Shown: one piece after another, positions 1 through 7,750 of the stretch | Position numbering within the stretch: position 1 is the first letter of the stretch | Layout of the letters: each line of letters opens with the position of its first letter | DNA from: Lachnospiraceae bacterium | Lineage (GTDB): Bacteria; Bacillota_A; Clostridia; Lachnospirales; Lachnospiraceae | NCBI GenBank assembly: GCA_028694115.1 | Contig: JAQUUB010000096.1 | Span: forward strand, 1-17,017 | Direction of reading: 5' to 3' | DNA: 17,017 nt | Notes under the pieces: generated by a model | The model's input: the letters and a program-made list of their open reading frames with translations, nothing else | Told to the model about the DNA's origin: nothing | Database searches by the model: none | Position numbers and translations under genes: made by a program

Positions 1-38
1 AAATCTCGTATCAATAGCCATTCCTCCATTTTCAACAT
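1..38 (-). CDS. istA: IstA transposase of IS21 family, N-terminal 12 codons (partial)
   Basis: The frame begins with ATG at 38 and reads MLKMEEWLLIRD before leaving the window. IS21 IstA proteins typically start with a short M-x-x-EEW-x-x-I segment followed by an HTH. The position ~90 bp inside a TG terminus with internal repeats fits the IS21 layout. A second ATG at 29 is also in this frame. Only the first dozen residues are visible, so the family call rests mainly on the terminus structure. Confidence 0.5.
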   Translation of the reverse strand, partial: MLKMEEWLLIRD

Positions 39-73
39 TATCTACAATCCTCGAACTTTTCTCAAGGATTGTG

Positions 74-119
74 AATTGGAAGGTTTTAAACCGCCGAAAT
101 TGGAAGATTCTTAACCGCC
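74..119. repeat. Two 22-bp direct repeats inside the IS21-like end
   Basis: AATTGGAAGGTTTTAAACCG at 74 and AATTGGAAGATTCTTAACCG at 98, each followed by CC, match at 19 of 22 positions with a 24-bp period. They are the likely transposase-binding repeats of an IS21-type terminus. Confidence 0.7.
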
Positions 120-126
120 ATTGACA

Positions 127-1612
127 AAAAACAGGACATAAGGATAACAGGCCTATCAAAACGGAGATTTGTGCTCTTAATAAAGAATTTTTTTCTGCAA
201 TATCAGATTTTCTCAAAATAAAAAACCACGATAAAAAAAGCAAAATAATATTGACATCAGCAACATTTCCAGATTATGATTATACCGAATTTTTCAATCA
301 TGGCACGAATATACACAAATACAATTTTGGAGATCCATTACACACCAATGAAAAAATGGTGATATTCTGCGATAGTAAATCATATAGTGCTTTTGGCAAA
401 AATTCTGCTTATAATTGTAGAAAGGAAATAAAGAAACGCTGCGAACAAATTATGGATATACATGATTCCAAAAATTGTCTTATTATTTGCAAAAATAAGA
501 AGGAATTTAATTATTGGAAAGATTATTTTAAAATAACCAAATATAACCCTCAAGTAACCTATTACCGAGCTCCTGAAGTTATGGGTGTCGATTCCTCAAA
601 AAGAGTTTGCATACTCATAGGATTGGGACACATCCCAGCACATTCATGTGATCCAATCCGAGATTCTGCCGAGAAAGCTCAAATAGCACGAGAAGAAAAG
701 ATGCAGATTGATGTATTACAAGCATTAAGTCGTGCAAAGGACCCTAATGGCAAAGAAATATCAATTGTCTTTGCCCTTGGCTGTGTTGAAAGAGATATAA
801 TAGCTCTGGTATCATGGGGTATTGGTAGAAAAATTGAGATAATCGATGCTGAAGTTCGGGGTAAAAGCAAAGAGGTCAATGTTCACATAAGTGGTGAAGA
901 AATACCAAGACCTGCTGTAGTACGAACAAAAAATTGGAACGAAACTCTAATACAGAGCATACTGTATAAAAATTATTTGAAATCAAAACCGATTATTCTC
1001 CCATATATAACGCATTATTATGGGAATCTGACAAAGAATGAATTCAAAATAAATTTAAAATGTGCTCTTCTTGATTTAATTATTAACGATAATGAAGTAA
1101 GTACAAGAACAATTGTGAAGCGTAATACATTTTCTGAGAAAAACCTGCCTCTGACGGACAAATTGCTCTCACAACATATAAACGGAGAGAAGAACGTCTA
1201 TTTCAAGTTCTTGATGCCTGGAAGTAAAGTAAATTGTATTATGTTCGAGACATGTTCGGAATATGATATTAGCCATTTGAAATTGTACTTTGATAACAGT
1301 AAATTGCCATATGTAATCGAAAAAATTGGTTCATACTACCGCTTATGGGTGTTTGTAAATGGAGTTCAGGCAAAGGTTGCAAAATCCGTTGGTGAAACAA
1401 TACTGAAAGATATTGGGTTCAAGCTGAAGGGAAAAAACAAGTCAGTTGAATTGTACCCGAAAAAAACAACGATTAACTGGCACTACAAATCATCAGATGA
1501 ATTAGTAAAGATGCCTTTTGGCAAGGACTCCAAAATATTGGTGAATGGCGAATTTGTAGATGAATTAACGCAGGAACTCAATATTGGAATAATTGATATT
1601 ACGGATAAATGA
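127..1612 (+). pseudogene. SF2 helicase / archaeo-eukaryotic primase-like fusion, N-terminally truncated by IS21
   Basis: The reading frame is open from the IS21 junction and has no convincing start. The first candidate is a TTG at 251 with no ribosome site. Numbered from that TTG, it starts in helicase motif III (S3-A-T), continues through the second RecA-like domain, and has a motif VI-like Q157-A-L-S-R-A. Walker A and B motifs are missing and presumably lie beyond the insertion. Residues ~320-435 look like an archaeo-eukaryotic primase (AEP) fold: LPYVIEK, then YRLWVF, then MPFG. In active AEPs a DxD pair and an sxH motif occupy these places. Here the DxD position reads FETCS and the histidine position is R/L, so the primase centre looks dead. 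Helicase-AEP fusions are known from integrative elements and conflict systems. A hairpin at 1678-1700 follows the stop. The helicase part is fairly sure and the AEP part is inferred. Confidence 0.6.
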
Positions 1613-1677
1613 AATTTGTAAAGATTTTGACAGACGGCTACTGAAATTATTAAGTTCAATAACACAGTTTGTTTATC

Positions 1678-1700
1678 AACGTTACTTACTTTATAACGTT
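1678..1700. terminator. Hairpin downstream of the helicase gene
   Basis: AACGTTA at 1678-1684 pairs perfectly with TAACGTT at 1694-1700 around a 9-nt loop, 66 bp after the stop codon. It lacks a clear T-run, so a terminator role is only a possibility. Confidence 0.3.
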
Positions 1701-1736
1701 AGAGTTGTACGTTTAATTGAAATCTTTTATGATATA

Positions 1737-1848
1737 CTTGTTGCAAGCGAACAAGATTGAAATCGAAGATTTCTATTGATCCGTAATTGTGAAGGTGAAA
1801 TGGCAGATGAGACACCACAAAATCCTGCCAGCAAGGGGTCAAATCTTT
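1737..1848. repeat. Non-coding repeat R, copy 1 (possible structured RNA)
   Basis: This shares near-identical blocks with copy 2 at 2113-2234: CTTGTTGCAAGCGAA, TTGTGAAGGTGAAA, AGATGAGACACCACA and AAGGGGTCAAATC. Between the first two blocks it forms a 6-bp hairpin, GAAATC/GATTTC with a GAA loop (1759-1773). No frame is open through the conserved blocks on the plus strand, and the 63-aa minus-strand frame here is not kept in copy 2. A structured RNA, a protein-binding site or an attachment-like repeat are all possible. The strand is unknown. Confidence 0.6.
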
Positions 1849-2112
1849 GATTCTGTGAACTTTTGAAGCTGAGGAAGGAAAATACATCAATGGAGAAGAA
1901 AAGTTGTTAAAATCGCTTCTTTTTTGATATTACATAAATGTAAAAACCACGTGGTAATATATTTTGCATTTCGCCATTTTTCTTCATTAATATAGGCATC
2001 TTCCTACACAAAAAGTTGATAAATAATGAAAAAGGAGGAAGGAGAGAGTGGATGGTAAAGAAGTTTCGATTTACAAGTAAGAATTGCATATTATGCAAAC
2101 GAAAAATCTATT

Positions 2113-2234
2113 CTTGTTGCAAGCGAAATTGGATTGGATCGAAAAGTTCGATTTGATCCATATTGTGAAGGTGAAAGGGAGATGAGACACCACAGAGACG
2201 TCACAAAATCATGCTGGAAGGGGTCAAATCCTTT
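2113..2234. repeat. Non-coding repeat R, copy 2 (possible structured RNA)
   Basis: This is a direct repeat of 1737-1848, 376 bp downstream. The 28-nt segment starting GATTGG is the same length as in copy 1. It also folds into a 6-bp hairpin with a 3-nt loop, but with a different stem, ATCGAA/TTCGAT at 2138-2152, shifted by two bases. An extra ~11 nt including GAGACGTCACA follows the ACACCACA block. It lies just beyond the 3' end of the integrase gene. Confidence 0.6.
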
Positions 2235-2302
2235 CAAATTTGAACGTTTTATTCCAGAATGAAGAATTATAGGTTTTGATCATAAACGTTGAAATTGGAT
2301 GG

Positions 2303-2908
2303 TTATTTCAACATTCCCCATGCTGTCAGTTGTTTTTTTATGTCTCTCTGTTCATCATCTGAAAAGGCGAGTCCTTGATAATGTCTCATGCTTGTAAGAC
2401 TGTCGTGACCCTGACGCAAGCAAACGGTCGATTCTACCAATCCAGCGACGATTGACCAGCTTTCTATTGTTTTTCTACTGGTCTTAACAGATAGTCCATA
2501 TGGGCTTATTCTGGCTTCCTGTGCCCATCTCTGCATGTTCTTATTCCATGTGCTTTCTAATGGTGGTCTTCTGGATTCCCAAAAGTCTTTAAGCATATAG
2601 TTGAACATAGAAGGCAGAGGGTGAATGGTTCTTTCAAGCTGCCTTCTTTTATGTTTCTTCTGTGCTTCTTCAGGAAGGTGAATTATGTTTCTCTTTTCAT
2701 TGTACCATTCCCGGTGATCGTATAGGCGAAGCATTTCAGCGTATCGCATTCCGGTAATAAGGAGAATGTCAAAAATTGCTTTATGTGATTCCATTTTAAT
2801 ACAATTTTTAAAAATTTCATATTCCTTCTGTGTAAATATTCTAATATCCCTTACATAGAGGTGAAGGGCTTCTGGATCTTTTGTATATTGTAACTTTGGA
2901 TATTTCAT
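2303..2908 (-). CDS. int: Archaeal tyrosine recombinase / integrase (SNJ2-like)
   Basis: Site-specific DNA recombinase that would integrate or excise a mobile element. The 201-aa protein shows the catalytic set in order: R55 in GMRYAEML, K142-x-x-R145 (the HxxR box with Lys instead of His), H168 in RQGH and nucleophile Y177 in MRHYQGLAF. The RQGH and SMRHYQGLAF-type ending, followed by an acidic DDEQ stretch and a C-terminal GW-like helix, resembles the compact integrases of haloarchaeal SNJ2-type proviruses and methanosarcinal relatives. There is no separate N-terminal arm-binding domain beyond ~25 residues. The ATG has a GGAGAG ribosome site at 2915-2920 and a TATA-like box at 2942-2951. 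No tRNA gene or att site is visible next to it, so its element may be gone. The catalytic residues appear intact. Confidence 0.8.
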   Translation of the reverse strand: MKYPKLQYTKDPEALHLYVRDIRIFTQKEYEIFKNCIKMESHKAIFDILLITGMRYAEMLRLYDHREWYNEKRNIIHLPEEAQKKHKRRQLERTIHPLPSMFNYMLKDFWESRRPPLESTWNKNMQRWAQEARISPYGLSVKTSRKTIESWSIVAGLVESTVCLRQGHDSLTSMRHYQGLAFSDDEQRDIKKQLTAWGMLK

Positions 2909-2941
2909 TATTATCTCTCCTAAAATATAAAATACATAGGT

Positions 2942-2951
2942 TATATTTAAA
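2942..2951 (-). promoter_or_regulatory. TATA-like box of the integrase gene
   Basis: On the minus strand this reads TTTAAATATA, centred ~38 nt before the ATG. That predicts a start of transcription near 2921 and a short leader holding the GGAGAG site. Confidence 0.45.
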
Positions 2952-3061
2952 CATCTTTGTTTAAGTGTATATGTTCAGAAAAGGGATGATATTAAGGAGA
3001 TATTACAGGAAAATGCAGAGCTTTTACCGTAAAACCTATGTATGCAGGAAAGAGAAAAACA

Positions 3062-3125
3062 GACTCAGTTCCAAAATCCAGTGATGAATGTAAAATTAAA
3101 AATCACTAGATTTTGGAACAGAGTC
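3062..3125. repeat. 64-bp palindromic (MITE-like) element, copy 1
   Basis: The left arm is GACTCAGTTCCAAAATCCAG plus TGAT (3062-3085). The right arm at 3102-3125 is its inverse with 2 mismatches in 24, around a 16-nt loop. The same palindrome recurs at 12870-12933. It lies between the integrase and the next gene and codes for nothing. It is probably a non-autonomous transposon relic that would form a long hairpin in either transcript. Confidence 0.7.
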
Positions 3126-3386
3126 GTATTTCTGCCTTTTTCCTTCTTTCTCGAGACTAGAAAGTGCGTGCCCAGTACACTAAAAGCAAGTACCTTACAT
3201 TGAAACGTTTTATATACAGGGGTTATATTTCTCACATGATTATATATACAGAAGAATATAATATTTAGGTATACGAGGGGATTTATAAAAATAAAAATTT
3301 ATAGTAGATTAAGAATTAATTTTTGTGAACATGATAGATTGTACCATTTTGGGATCTAAACATTGACTTTATAATGGGGGATTGTA
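3126..3386. other. Non-coding stretch before the membrane-protein gene
   Basis: No credible gene on either strand. It holds several AT-rich TATA-like words: TTTTATATAC near 3210, ATTATATATACA near 3239 and TTTATAAAAATAAAAATTTA near 3281. Any of these could promote the downstream gene with a long leader. I cannot choose between them. Confidence 0.4.
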
Positions 3387-4709
3387 ATTACGGAGAACAT
3401 ACCATACGATGCAAATGCTTTAGAAGAGTGGAAAGAAGGTAGATCTAAGATAAATGATCTTGATAATAACTTGCATGACTTGCGAAAATATGGACTTACC
3501 TTCGTTGCTGCATTATTGGCTGGAAATTCAATCACGCAGTACATTGAACTCGATAATCTTACTAAATTTTCAATCTCTATAATAACTATATCATTCATTA
3601 CAGTATTAAATCTTACAGATCAATATTATCAAGATATGGCTAAAGCCGTTACATGTAGATTAAGAGTTCTTGAAACAATGATATTGAATTTCGAGTTAAA
3701 CGAAATGATTTCCTATCAATTTTTTAAAGGAAATATGGCAGGTTATATTAAGTGGACTTACAATGGGTTAATTATAATAGCAGTAGCAGTTGGTGTGGCT
3801 GTTATTGTTTCAGCCCCAAATACGACATTAACTAATGTGGCAAATTTGAGTGATCGAAGTATTTTCATATTTATTCTGAAACTTCTCTTACTGTCTATTT
3901 TACTTCTTTTATCATCTATTTTACTTATTGGTCCTCTGTTTCTAATAAATAATGTAAAAGACGGTAGTAAAGAATTGTGGAATTGTATTAAGGAATATTT
4001 GAATAAAGATGGGGAGTATACGAAAAAAGAAGAGAGTCGTTCTAATGAATGTATGAAAAATAAAGATGGGGAGTATACGAAAAAAGAAGAGAGTCGTTCT
4101 AAATTATGTGACAGTATTAACGAGTGTTTTAATTCTACTAGACGATTATTCGGGATGTTTTTACTATCTATCTATTATGCTTTTATCTTATTTTTTACTT
4201 ATTATATTCTTGTACATTATCTATTTTCCTCTAAAACTACTCTTTCTCTTTTGTTGCTTTTTGCCGGATGTACTGGAATACACATTACAAACATCTCTAG
4301 TGAATTAATTAGTAGAAACAGAGCTGACAGATCAAAAGTGTTGACACATAACTTTATGGAGATTCCAGATGCTTATGATCCAGGTTTTTTGAAGAAAACT
4401 CAACTTGACTGGATAATTGATAGACTTTCATGTAAAAGAGGCGAAATAGTAAGAATTACTGTCATAAATCATGGTAAAAATGTTAAGTTCAAACATGGAA
4501 TATGTATTTTTGAAATCAAGTCAGATGATGGTGAGTTCCGTTATCATATTTGTGCAAAAAAAGATATAATAGTATGTTCTAACGAAAACTATTCATGGCT
4601 TTGGGATACAGGCAAAGATACAGAAACTGGAATTCTACCCGATGGAGTATGTAGAATAAAGCCGTGTGTGTTGGAGATACCAATTAGACGTTCAATATTT
4701 ATTCATTGA
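3387..4709 (+). CDS. Polytopic membrane protein with soluble C-terminal domain, start codon unusual
   Basis: Unknown family. Counting from the TTG at 3471, hydrophobic segments lie at about 9-25, 33-49, 98-115, 131-159, 227-253 and 258-278. A charged cytoplasmic-type loop spans ~162-225 and a ~130-residue soluble tail ends the protein. The TTG has no ribosome site. The frame stays open and coding-like upstream to 3375 (ENIPYDANALEEWKEGRSKI just before LDNNLHDLRKYG). I therefore place the start at an ATT (3387), six bases after GGGGG. An alternative is ATG at 3374, which would need one G fewer in the G-run. The charged loop contains a perfect 44-bp in-frame duplication (4002-4045 and 4059-4102). 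It converges on the PIN gene. A role as a membrane sensor or effector is only a guess. Confidence 0.7.
   Translation: MTENIPYDANALEEWKEGRSKINDLDNNLHDLRKYGLTFVAALLAGNSITQYIELDNLTKFSISIITISFITVLNLTDQYYQDMAKAVTCRLRVLETMILNFELNEMISYQFFKGNMAGYIKWTYNGLIIIAVAVGVAVIVSAPNTTLTNVANLSDRSIFIFILKLLLLSILLLLSSILLIGPLFLINNVKDGSKELWNCIKEYLNKDGEYTKKEESRSNECMKNKDGEYTKKEESRSKLCDSINECFNSTRRLFGMFLLSIYYAFILFFTYYILVHYLFSSKTTLSLLLLFAGCTGIHITNISSELISRNRADRSKVLTHNFMEIPDAYDPGFLKKTQLDWIIDRLSCKRGEIVRITVINHGKNVKFKHGICIFEIKSDDGEFRYHICAKKDIIVCSNENYSWLWDTGKDTETGILPDGVCRIKPCVLEIPIRRSIFIH
4002..4102 (+). repeat. Perfect 44-bp tandem duplication inside the membrane-protein gene
   Basis: AATAAAGATGGGGAGTATAC begins both copies (4002 and 4059), and all 44 bases are identical. 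The period is 57 bp, 19 codons, so the reading frame is kept. The protein repeats KDGEYTKKEESRS in the loop between membrane segments. Perfect identity implies a recent event. Confidence 0.9.
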
Positions 4710-4713
4710 TCAT

Positions 4714-4843
4714 CGGTTAAGGAATGATAAAAATATAACTTCTAAATTTCAGTTTGGGAATTGATCTATAGTTCCATTTCCCCCAATAACCATTCTTGGC
4801 AACAAAACCCCTTGATATTATATTTGAATCATTCCTTAGCTAC
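4714..4843. repeat. Inverted repeat between convergent genes
   Basis: TTAAGGAATGATAAAAATAT (4717 on) is mirrored by its inverse at 4818-4839, with 3 mismatches in 22. The ~80 bp between contain a further GGGAA...TTCCC-type pairing. It lies exactly between the ends of the membrane-protein gene and the PIN gene. It may be a MITE relic or a shared terminator structure. I saw no second copy in the window. Confidence 0.5.
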
Positions 4844-4917
4844 TGTCTTTTACTTTTAATTACACTCAGGAAATAAACTATAACTATATTTTAGGAAATA
4901 ATGAATGTTAAGTGGAT

Positions 4918-6993
4918 TTATCTTTCTTTATTTGTTGGACTATCAATATCTGGTTTGAATATATTTTTTGAGTATATGTGATCAAATATAAACTGCTTTA
5001 TTTTATTAAATAATAGAATAAAAGTTATACCTGAACCACTATAAATACCTCCAAACAGAATATTAGCAAAGTTTGGATCAAAAAGCTCAAATTTTTTATA
5101 TAATATATATACTATATATAAATAGATTACAGAACCAACAGAAATGATTACATACGAATAGTTTTCAGCTTTCTTTCTTGCAGCATTTTCTATGTATTCA
5201 TTCATATTCTTGTTAATTTCTGCTATTCTTTTTGTTTCCTTCTCTTTTTCTTCTAGAAACTTATTCATCTGTTCCTTCACATTATCAATTTGTTTTTGCA
5301 TTTCCTCATCTTTTTTCTTTAAAGACTCTTCCATTTGTGTCTTTACTTTCAAGACGTCTTTTTCTTTTTCCTCATCTTTTATTCTTACAATTTTTTCGAT
5401 TTTTTCCTTTAACTCGTTATTTTTGTCTTTCTCCATTTTCTTTAGATCATCTTCTCTTACCTTAGTACTGATCTGAACTTGTTTCATTAAAAATTTGGCA
5501 TCAATTTCATCAGTTTCATGATCATCAAACTCCTTCAGCACATCCTCGATGTAATTACGATAAAATAAGTTTGATATATTTTCACTTGTGAGAGTTTTTT
5601 CTTTCAGCATTTGTATGCAAATTTCTTGAAATCTTTGCCAAATTGCTGATTTGATAAATAAATCTTGAGCATGAAAAGCCATTATAGACTCAATAGGAAG
5701 CTTAGTATTCGGATCCTTAATCCATAGAATGTTTGCTAATATACTACACAACATTACTTCTGATATTGTTCCATTTTTTTTGTGTCCGATTTCTATAAAA
5801 TCATACTTACTAAGTTTTGAATCAGAAGTTAAAAACAACGCTTTGCATTTTTCTAATTTCCTTTGCGTCCCACCCCGAAATTCTATAATTTTATCTATGG
5901 CAATGAGATCGTGGTTATACACACAAACTGACTTATTGGGTTTGTAATAATCTAAAGTCTTTTCGATAGGTATTTTTATTGCTGTATATGTTTCAAGATT
6001 TATTCCGTCAAGAGTTATTTTTGTAATCCCTTGTTTAGCTAAAATATCGTCAATGTTCTGTATATATTCTTGAACTTGTGTTCTCGTCCAATTAGTTCTT
6101 CTCATGTAACTATGTATTGCATGTGTATGGACATCTGGCGAGTATTGTGGATCGTAATCAAGATATTGATTAATAACACGGCAGATTTCATCCACAGTAG
6201 TACTAAAAATTTTTAATTGAAACTTGTAGTTTTTCAATAATTCAAATACTTCTTTATTAGGTCTACAAAGTTTTTCATCTTCTAAACCCAAAATTGAAAA
6301 TACAAAATTTGAGTCTAAAAATAACTCACATGATTCAAAGTTCATTTTGTCAATTGGAGCAAATTTGGTTTCATCAACACTATAAAACGTTAATGAAATT
6401 ACAGAACCAAGTATCATATCATGTATTGTTTTATACTTAGAAGGTTTCTCATTCTGTGCAAGCAAAATGTAATCAGCTATTAATTCATCACATTTTTTAT
6501 CGTGTTTAGGAGCAGTTATATTATTAGGAGAGTCCGGATTTATAAATTCCATTAAAATAAGAAAGTTTTCTTTAATAAATAGTTCTAATTTTTCTTTTAT
6601 TCTCTCAGTAGTTGTAGAAACATTTTTACTTATAAAAAAGAGCTGCATATCTCTAACTAATGATTCTACACGTCTTGAAATCTCATTTTTTTTCTCAAAT
6701 TTTTCTCGGTACTTAATTCCCTCTTCTGTAATTGTATAAAGTGGAAATTTTTGATCTCTTTTGATTTTCGCTATGTAATTACTCTTCATCGATCTCATTA
6801 TGAAGGAATCGATCACATATTCTTGAATATCTAAATCATAATCTAGTTTTATGCGTTCTTTAATTTTACTTCTGGACAAATATTTTCCTTTAGGACAGCT
6901 TGATAATATAAGAGGAACAAAACAATCTGCATAATCTTTTTTTTCATCATAAAAGGCCTTTATTAATGAATATGTATAAATTAGCCTCTCCAC
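4918..6993 (-). CDS. wHTH - PIN-like nuclease - coiled coil - two-helix membrane anchor protein
   Basis: A 691-aa multidomain protein that would be an RNase held at the membrane. Residues 1-100 look like a winged helix (KIKERIKLDYDL, then PLYTITEEG). Residues ~222-400 look like a PIN domain. It has D227 in LFLDSNFVFSIL, E269 in TVDEICR, D362 in YNHDLIAID and D391 in LFLTSDSKL, the usual four acidic positions in the usual order. Residues ~505-605 are a highly charged coiled coil. Two membrane helices follow at ~613-632 and ~642-663, with a short polar tail. The start is a GTG preceded by GGTGGTGG five bases upstream. It is transcribed alone, converging on the membrane-protein gene. I know no named family with this order. 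Cleavage of tRNA or other RNA upon infection is an inference from PIN biology and from the island context. Confidence 0.7.
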   Translation of the reverse strand: MERLIYTYSLIKAFYDEKKDYADCFVPLILSSCPKGKYLSRSKIKERIKLDYDLDIQEYVIDSFIMRSMKSNYIAKIKRDQKFPLYTITEEGIKYREKFEKKNEISRRVESLVRDMQLFFISKNVSTTTERIKEKLELFIKENFLILMEFINPDSPNNITAPKHDKKCDELIADYILLAQNEKPSKYKTIHDMILGSVISLTFYSVDETKFAPIDKMNFESCELFLDSNFVFSILGLEDEKLCRPNKEVFELLKNYKFQLKIFSTTVDEICRVINQYLDYDPQYSPDVHTHAIHSYMRRTNWTRTQVQEYIQNIDDILAKQGITKITLDGINLETYTAIKIPIEKTLDYYKPNKSVCVYNHDLIAIDKIIEFRGGTQRKLEKCKALFLTSDSKLSKYDFIEIGHKKNGTISEVMLCSILANILWIKDPNTKLPIESIMAFHAQDLFIKSAIWQRFQEICIQMLKEKTLTSENISNLFYRNYIEDVLKEFDDHETDEIDAKFLMKQVQISTKVREDDLKKMEKDKNNELKEKIEKIVRIKDEEKEKDVLKVKTQMEESLKKKDEEMQKQIDNVKEQMNKFLEEKEKETKRIAEINKNMNEYIENAARKKAENYSYVIISVGSVIYLYIVYILYKKFELFDPNFANILFGGIYSGSGITFILLFNKIKQFIFDHIYSKNIFKPDIDSPTNKER

Positions 6994-7112
6994 AAAACCA
7001 CCACCAGTATTTAATTTCCCTACTATTTAGATATTATGTAATCATTATTTCTTAATAATCTTTTCATGTATCCTGCTTTCGGCAGGTCGACATAAAAATC
7101 TATTCAATTTTT

Positions 7113-7198
7113 CTCTTGATATCGTTTTTTTCAGAACTTTTAAAATTAAATTTAAATCAAAATTTACTAAACGTTAACCATAACATCATTATTATATA
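7113..7198. repeat. Dispersed 86-bp repeat, copy 1
   Basis: About 86% identical to the inverse of 10974-11059. Shared words include TTGATATCG, TTCAGAACTTTTAAAATTA, ATTTAAATCAAAA, GTTAACCAT and ATCATTA. It lies upstream of the PIN gene and downstream of the 155-aa gene. It is non-coding. It could be a non-autonomous element or a shared regulatory or terminator segment. Confidence 0.6.
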
Positions 7199-7282
7199 AT
7201 TATACTAAATGAGAAAAATGGCAAATTGGATTAGATATAGGATTAGATATATAGTCCGCTTGAAATAGATTTTTTATTTAAC

Positions 7283-7750
7283 CTATAAAAATAACAGTAA
7301 ATAATATTTAGATGTTATAATGTGCTTGCTGCCGAATGTAGGATATTCGTTATTGTAAACATGATTTTCCCAAGCTGCTCTGAGTTTATCTTTCCAATCA
7401 GGATAAGGAATGCCTGGATGTTCAAAACCAAGCATAATAACATCGGTACTTGGATGGTCACCGCTCATAATGCTATCAAACCCTTCGTCTGTTGGTATCT
7501 GACCCATAACTTTAAAAGTTCCTGGGGCTGCAGGAAGAATAGATAAAATTTTTGTTTCTGGACTTGAATCATATTCTCCCCAATCTCCTGCATCGTAAAC
7601 GGAGTGTAATAGAGGCTCATTACAAATGGTCTTCTTTCCGTTTATTTCTTTGATATAACAAACATATCCAATCACTGGAACTTTGTATATATCGGATTCA
7701 TACTCATCATATCCAGAAGCTGGCACTATAGTAAACTTGTAAGTCTTCAT
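7283..7750 (-). CDS. Hypothetical 155-aa protein
   Basis: I do not recognise the family. The protein begins MKTYKFTIVPASGYDEYES and is soluble, acidic and rich in aromatics and prolines. It has a conserved-looking HPSTDVIMLGFEHPGIPYPD stretch at ~99-118. There is no signal peptide, membrane helix or cysteine cluster. The last residues (SKYYLLLFL) are hydrophobic and may be out-of-frame read-through of a decayed 3' end. The ATG at 7750 has GAGAG a few bases upstream. A TATATA word near 7840-7848 on the opposite strand could be its promoter. It stands alone, divergent from the HEPN gene. Confidence 0.6.
   Translation of the reverse strand: MKTYKFTIVPASGYDEYESDIYKVPVIGYVCYIKEINGKKTICNEPLLHSVYDAGDWGEYDSSPETKILSILPAAPGTFKVMGQIPTDEGFDSIMSGDHPSTDVIMLGFEHPGIPYPDWKDKLRAAWENHVYNNEYPTFGSKHIITSKYYLLLFL

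Larger units (their letters stand above)
1..126 (-). mobile_element. IS21-family insertion sequence, istA-side terminus (partial)
   Basis: Read on the minus strand the element begins TGTCAATGGCGG and continues leftward out of the window. IS21-family elements start with TG, end with CA, and carry two or more spaced copies of a ~20-bp sequence inside each end. Both traits are visible: a TG terminus at 126 and two 22-bp copies at 98-119 and 74-95. Between these repeats and the istA start lies a hairpin, ACAATCCT at 44-51 with AGGATTGT at 65-72. The element lies in front of an open reading frame that lacks its N-terminal half, so it appears to have inserted into the helicase-primase gene. The other end and the target duplication are outside the window. 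Confidence 0.65.

Noticed and set aside
1990..2010. TAGGCATCTTCCTA shared with 16704-16717
   Set aside because: A 14-base match between two sites in 17 kb of AT-rich DNA is expected by chance, and the flanks do not match.
1699..2098. Two minus-strand frames of 63 aa between the helicase and the integrase
   Set aside because: The first covers repeat R copy 1, but the frame is not kept in copy 2. The second has no ribosome site or recognisable composition.
1737..2234. Repeat R considered as a CRISPR array
   Set aside because: Only two copies, 376 bp apart, with internal variation and units over 110 bp; no regular spacers and no cas genes.
2900..3300. tRNA gene or att site next to the integrase
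   Set aside because: No cloverleaf with a T-arm GTTCRANNC was found here or elsewhere in the window.
4066..4308. 80-aa hydrophobic plus-strand frame
   Set aside because: A frame-shifted shadow of the membrane helices of the 3387-4709 gene.
5192..5476. Plus-strand frames of 94 and 77 aa rich in Phe and Ser
   Set aside because: They lie opposite the Lys/Glu-rich coiled coil of the PIN protein. The F/S-rich composition is the expected antisense shadow, and neither has a ribosome site.
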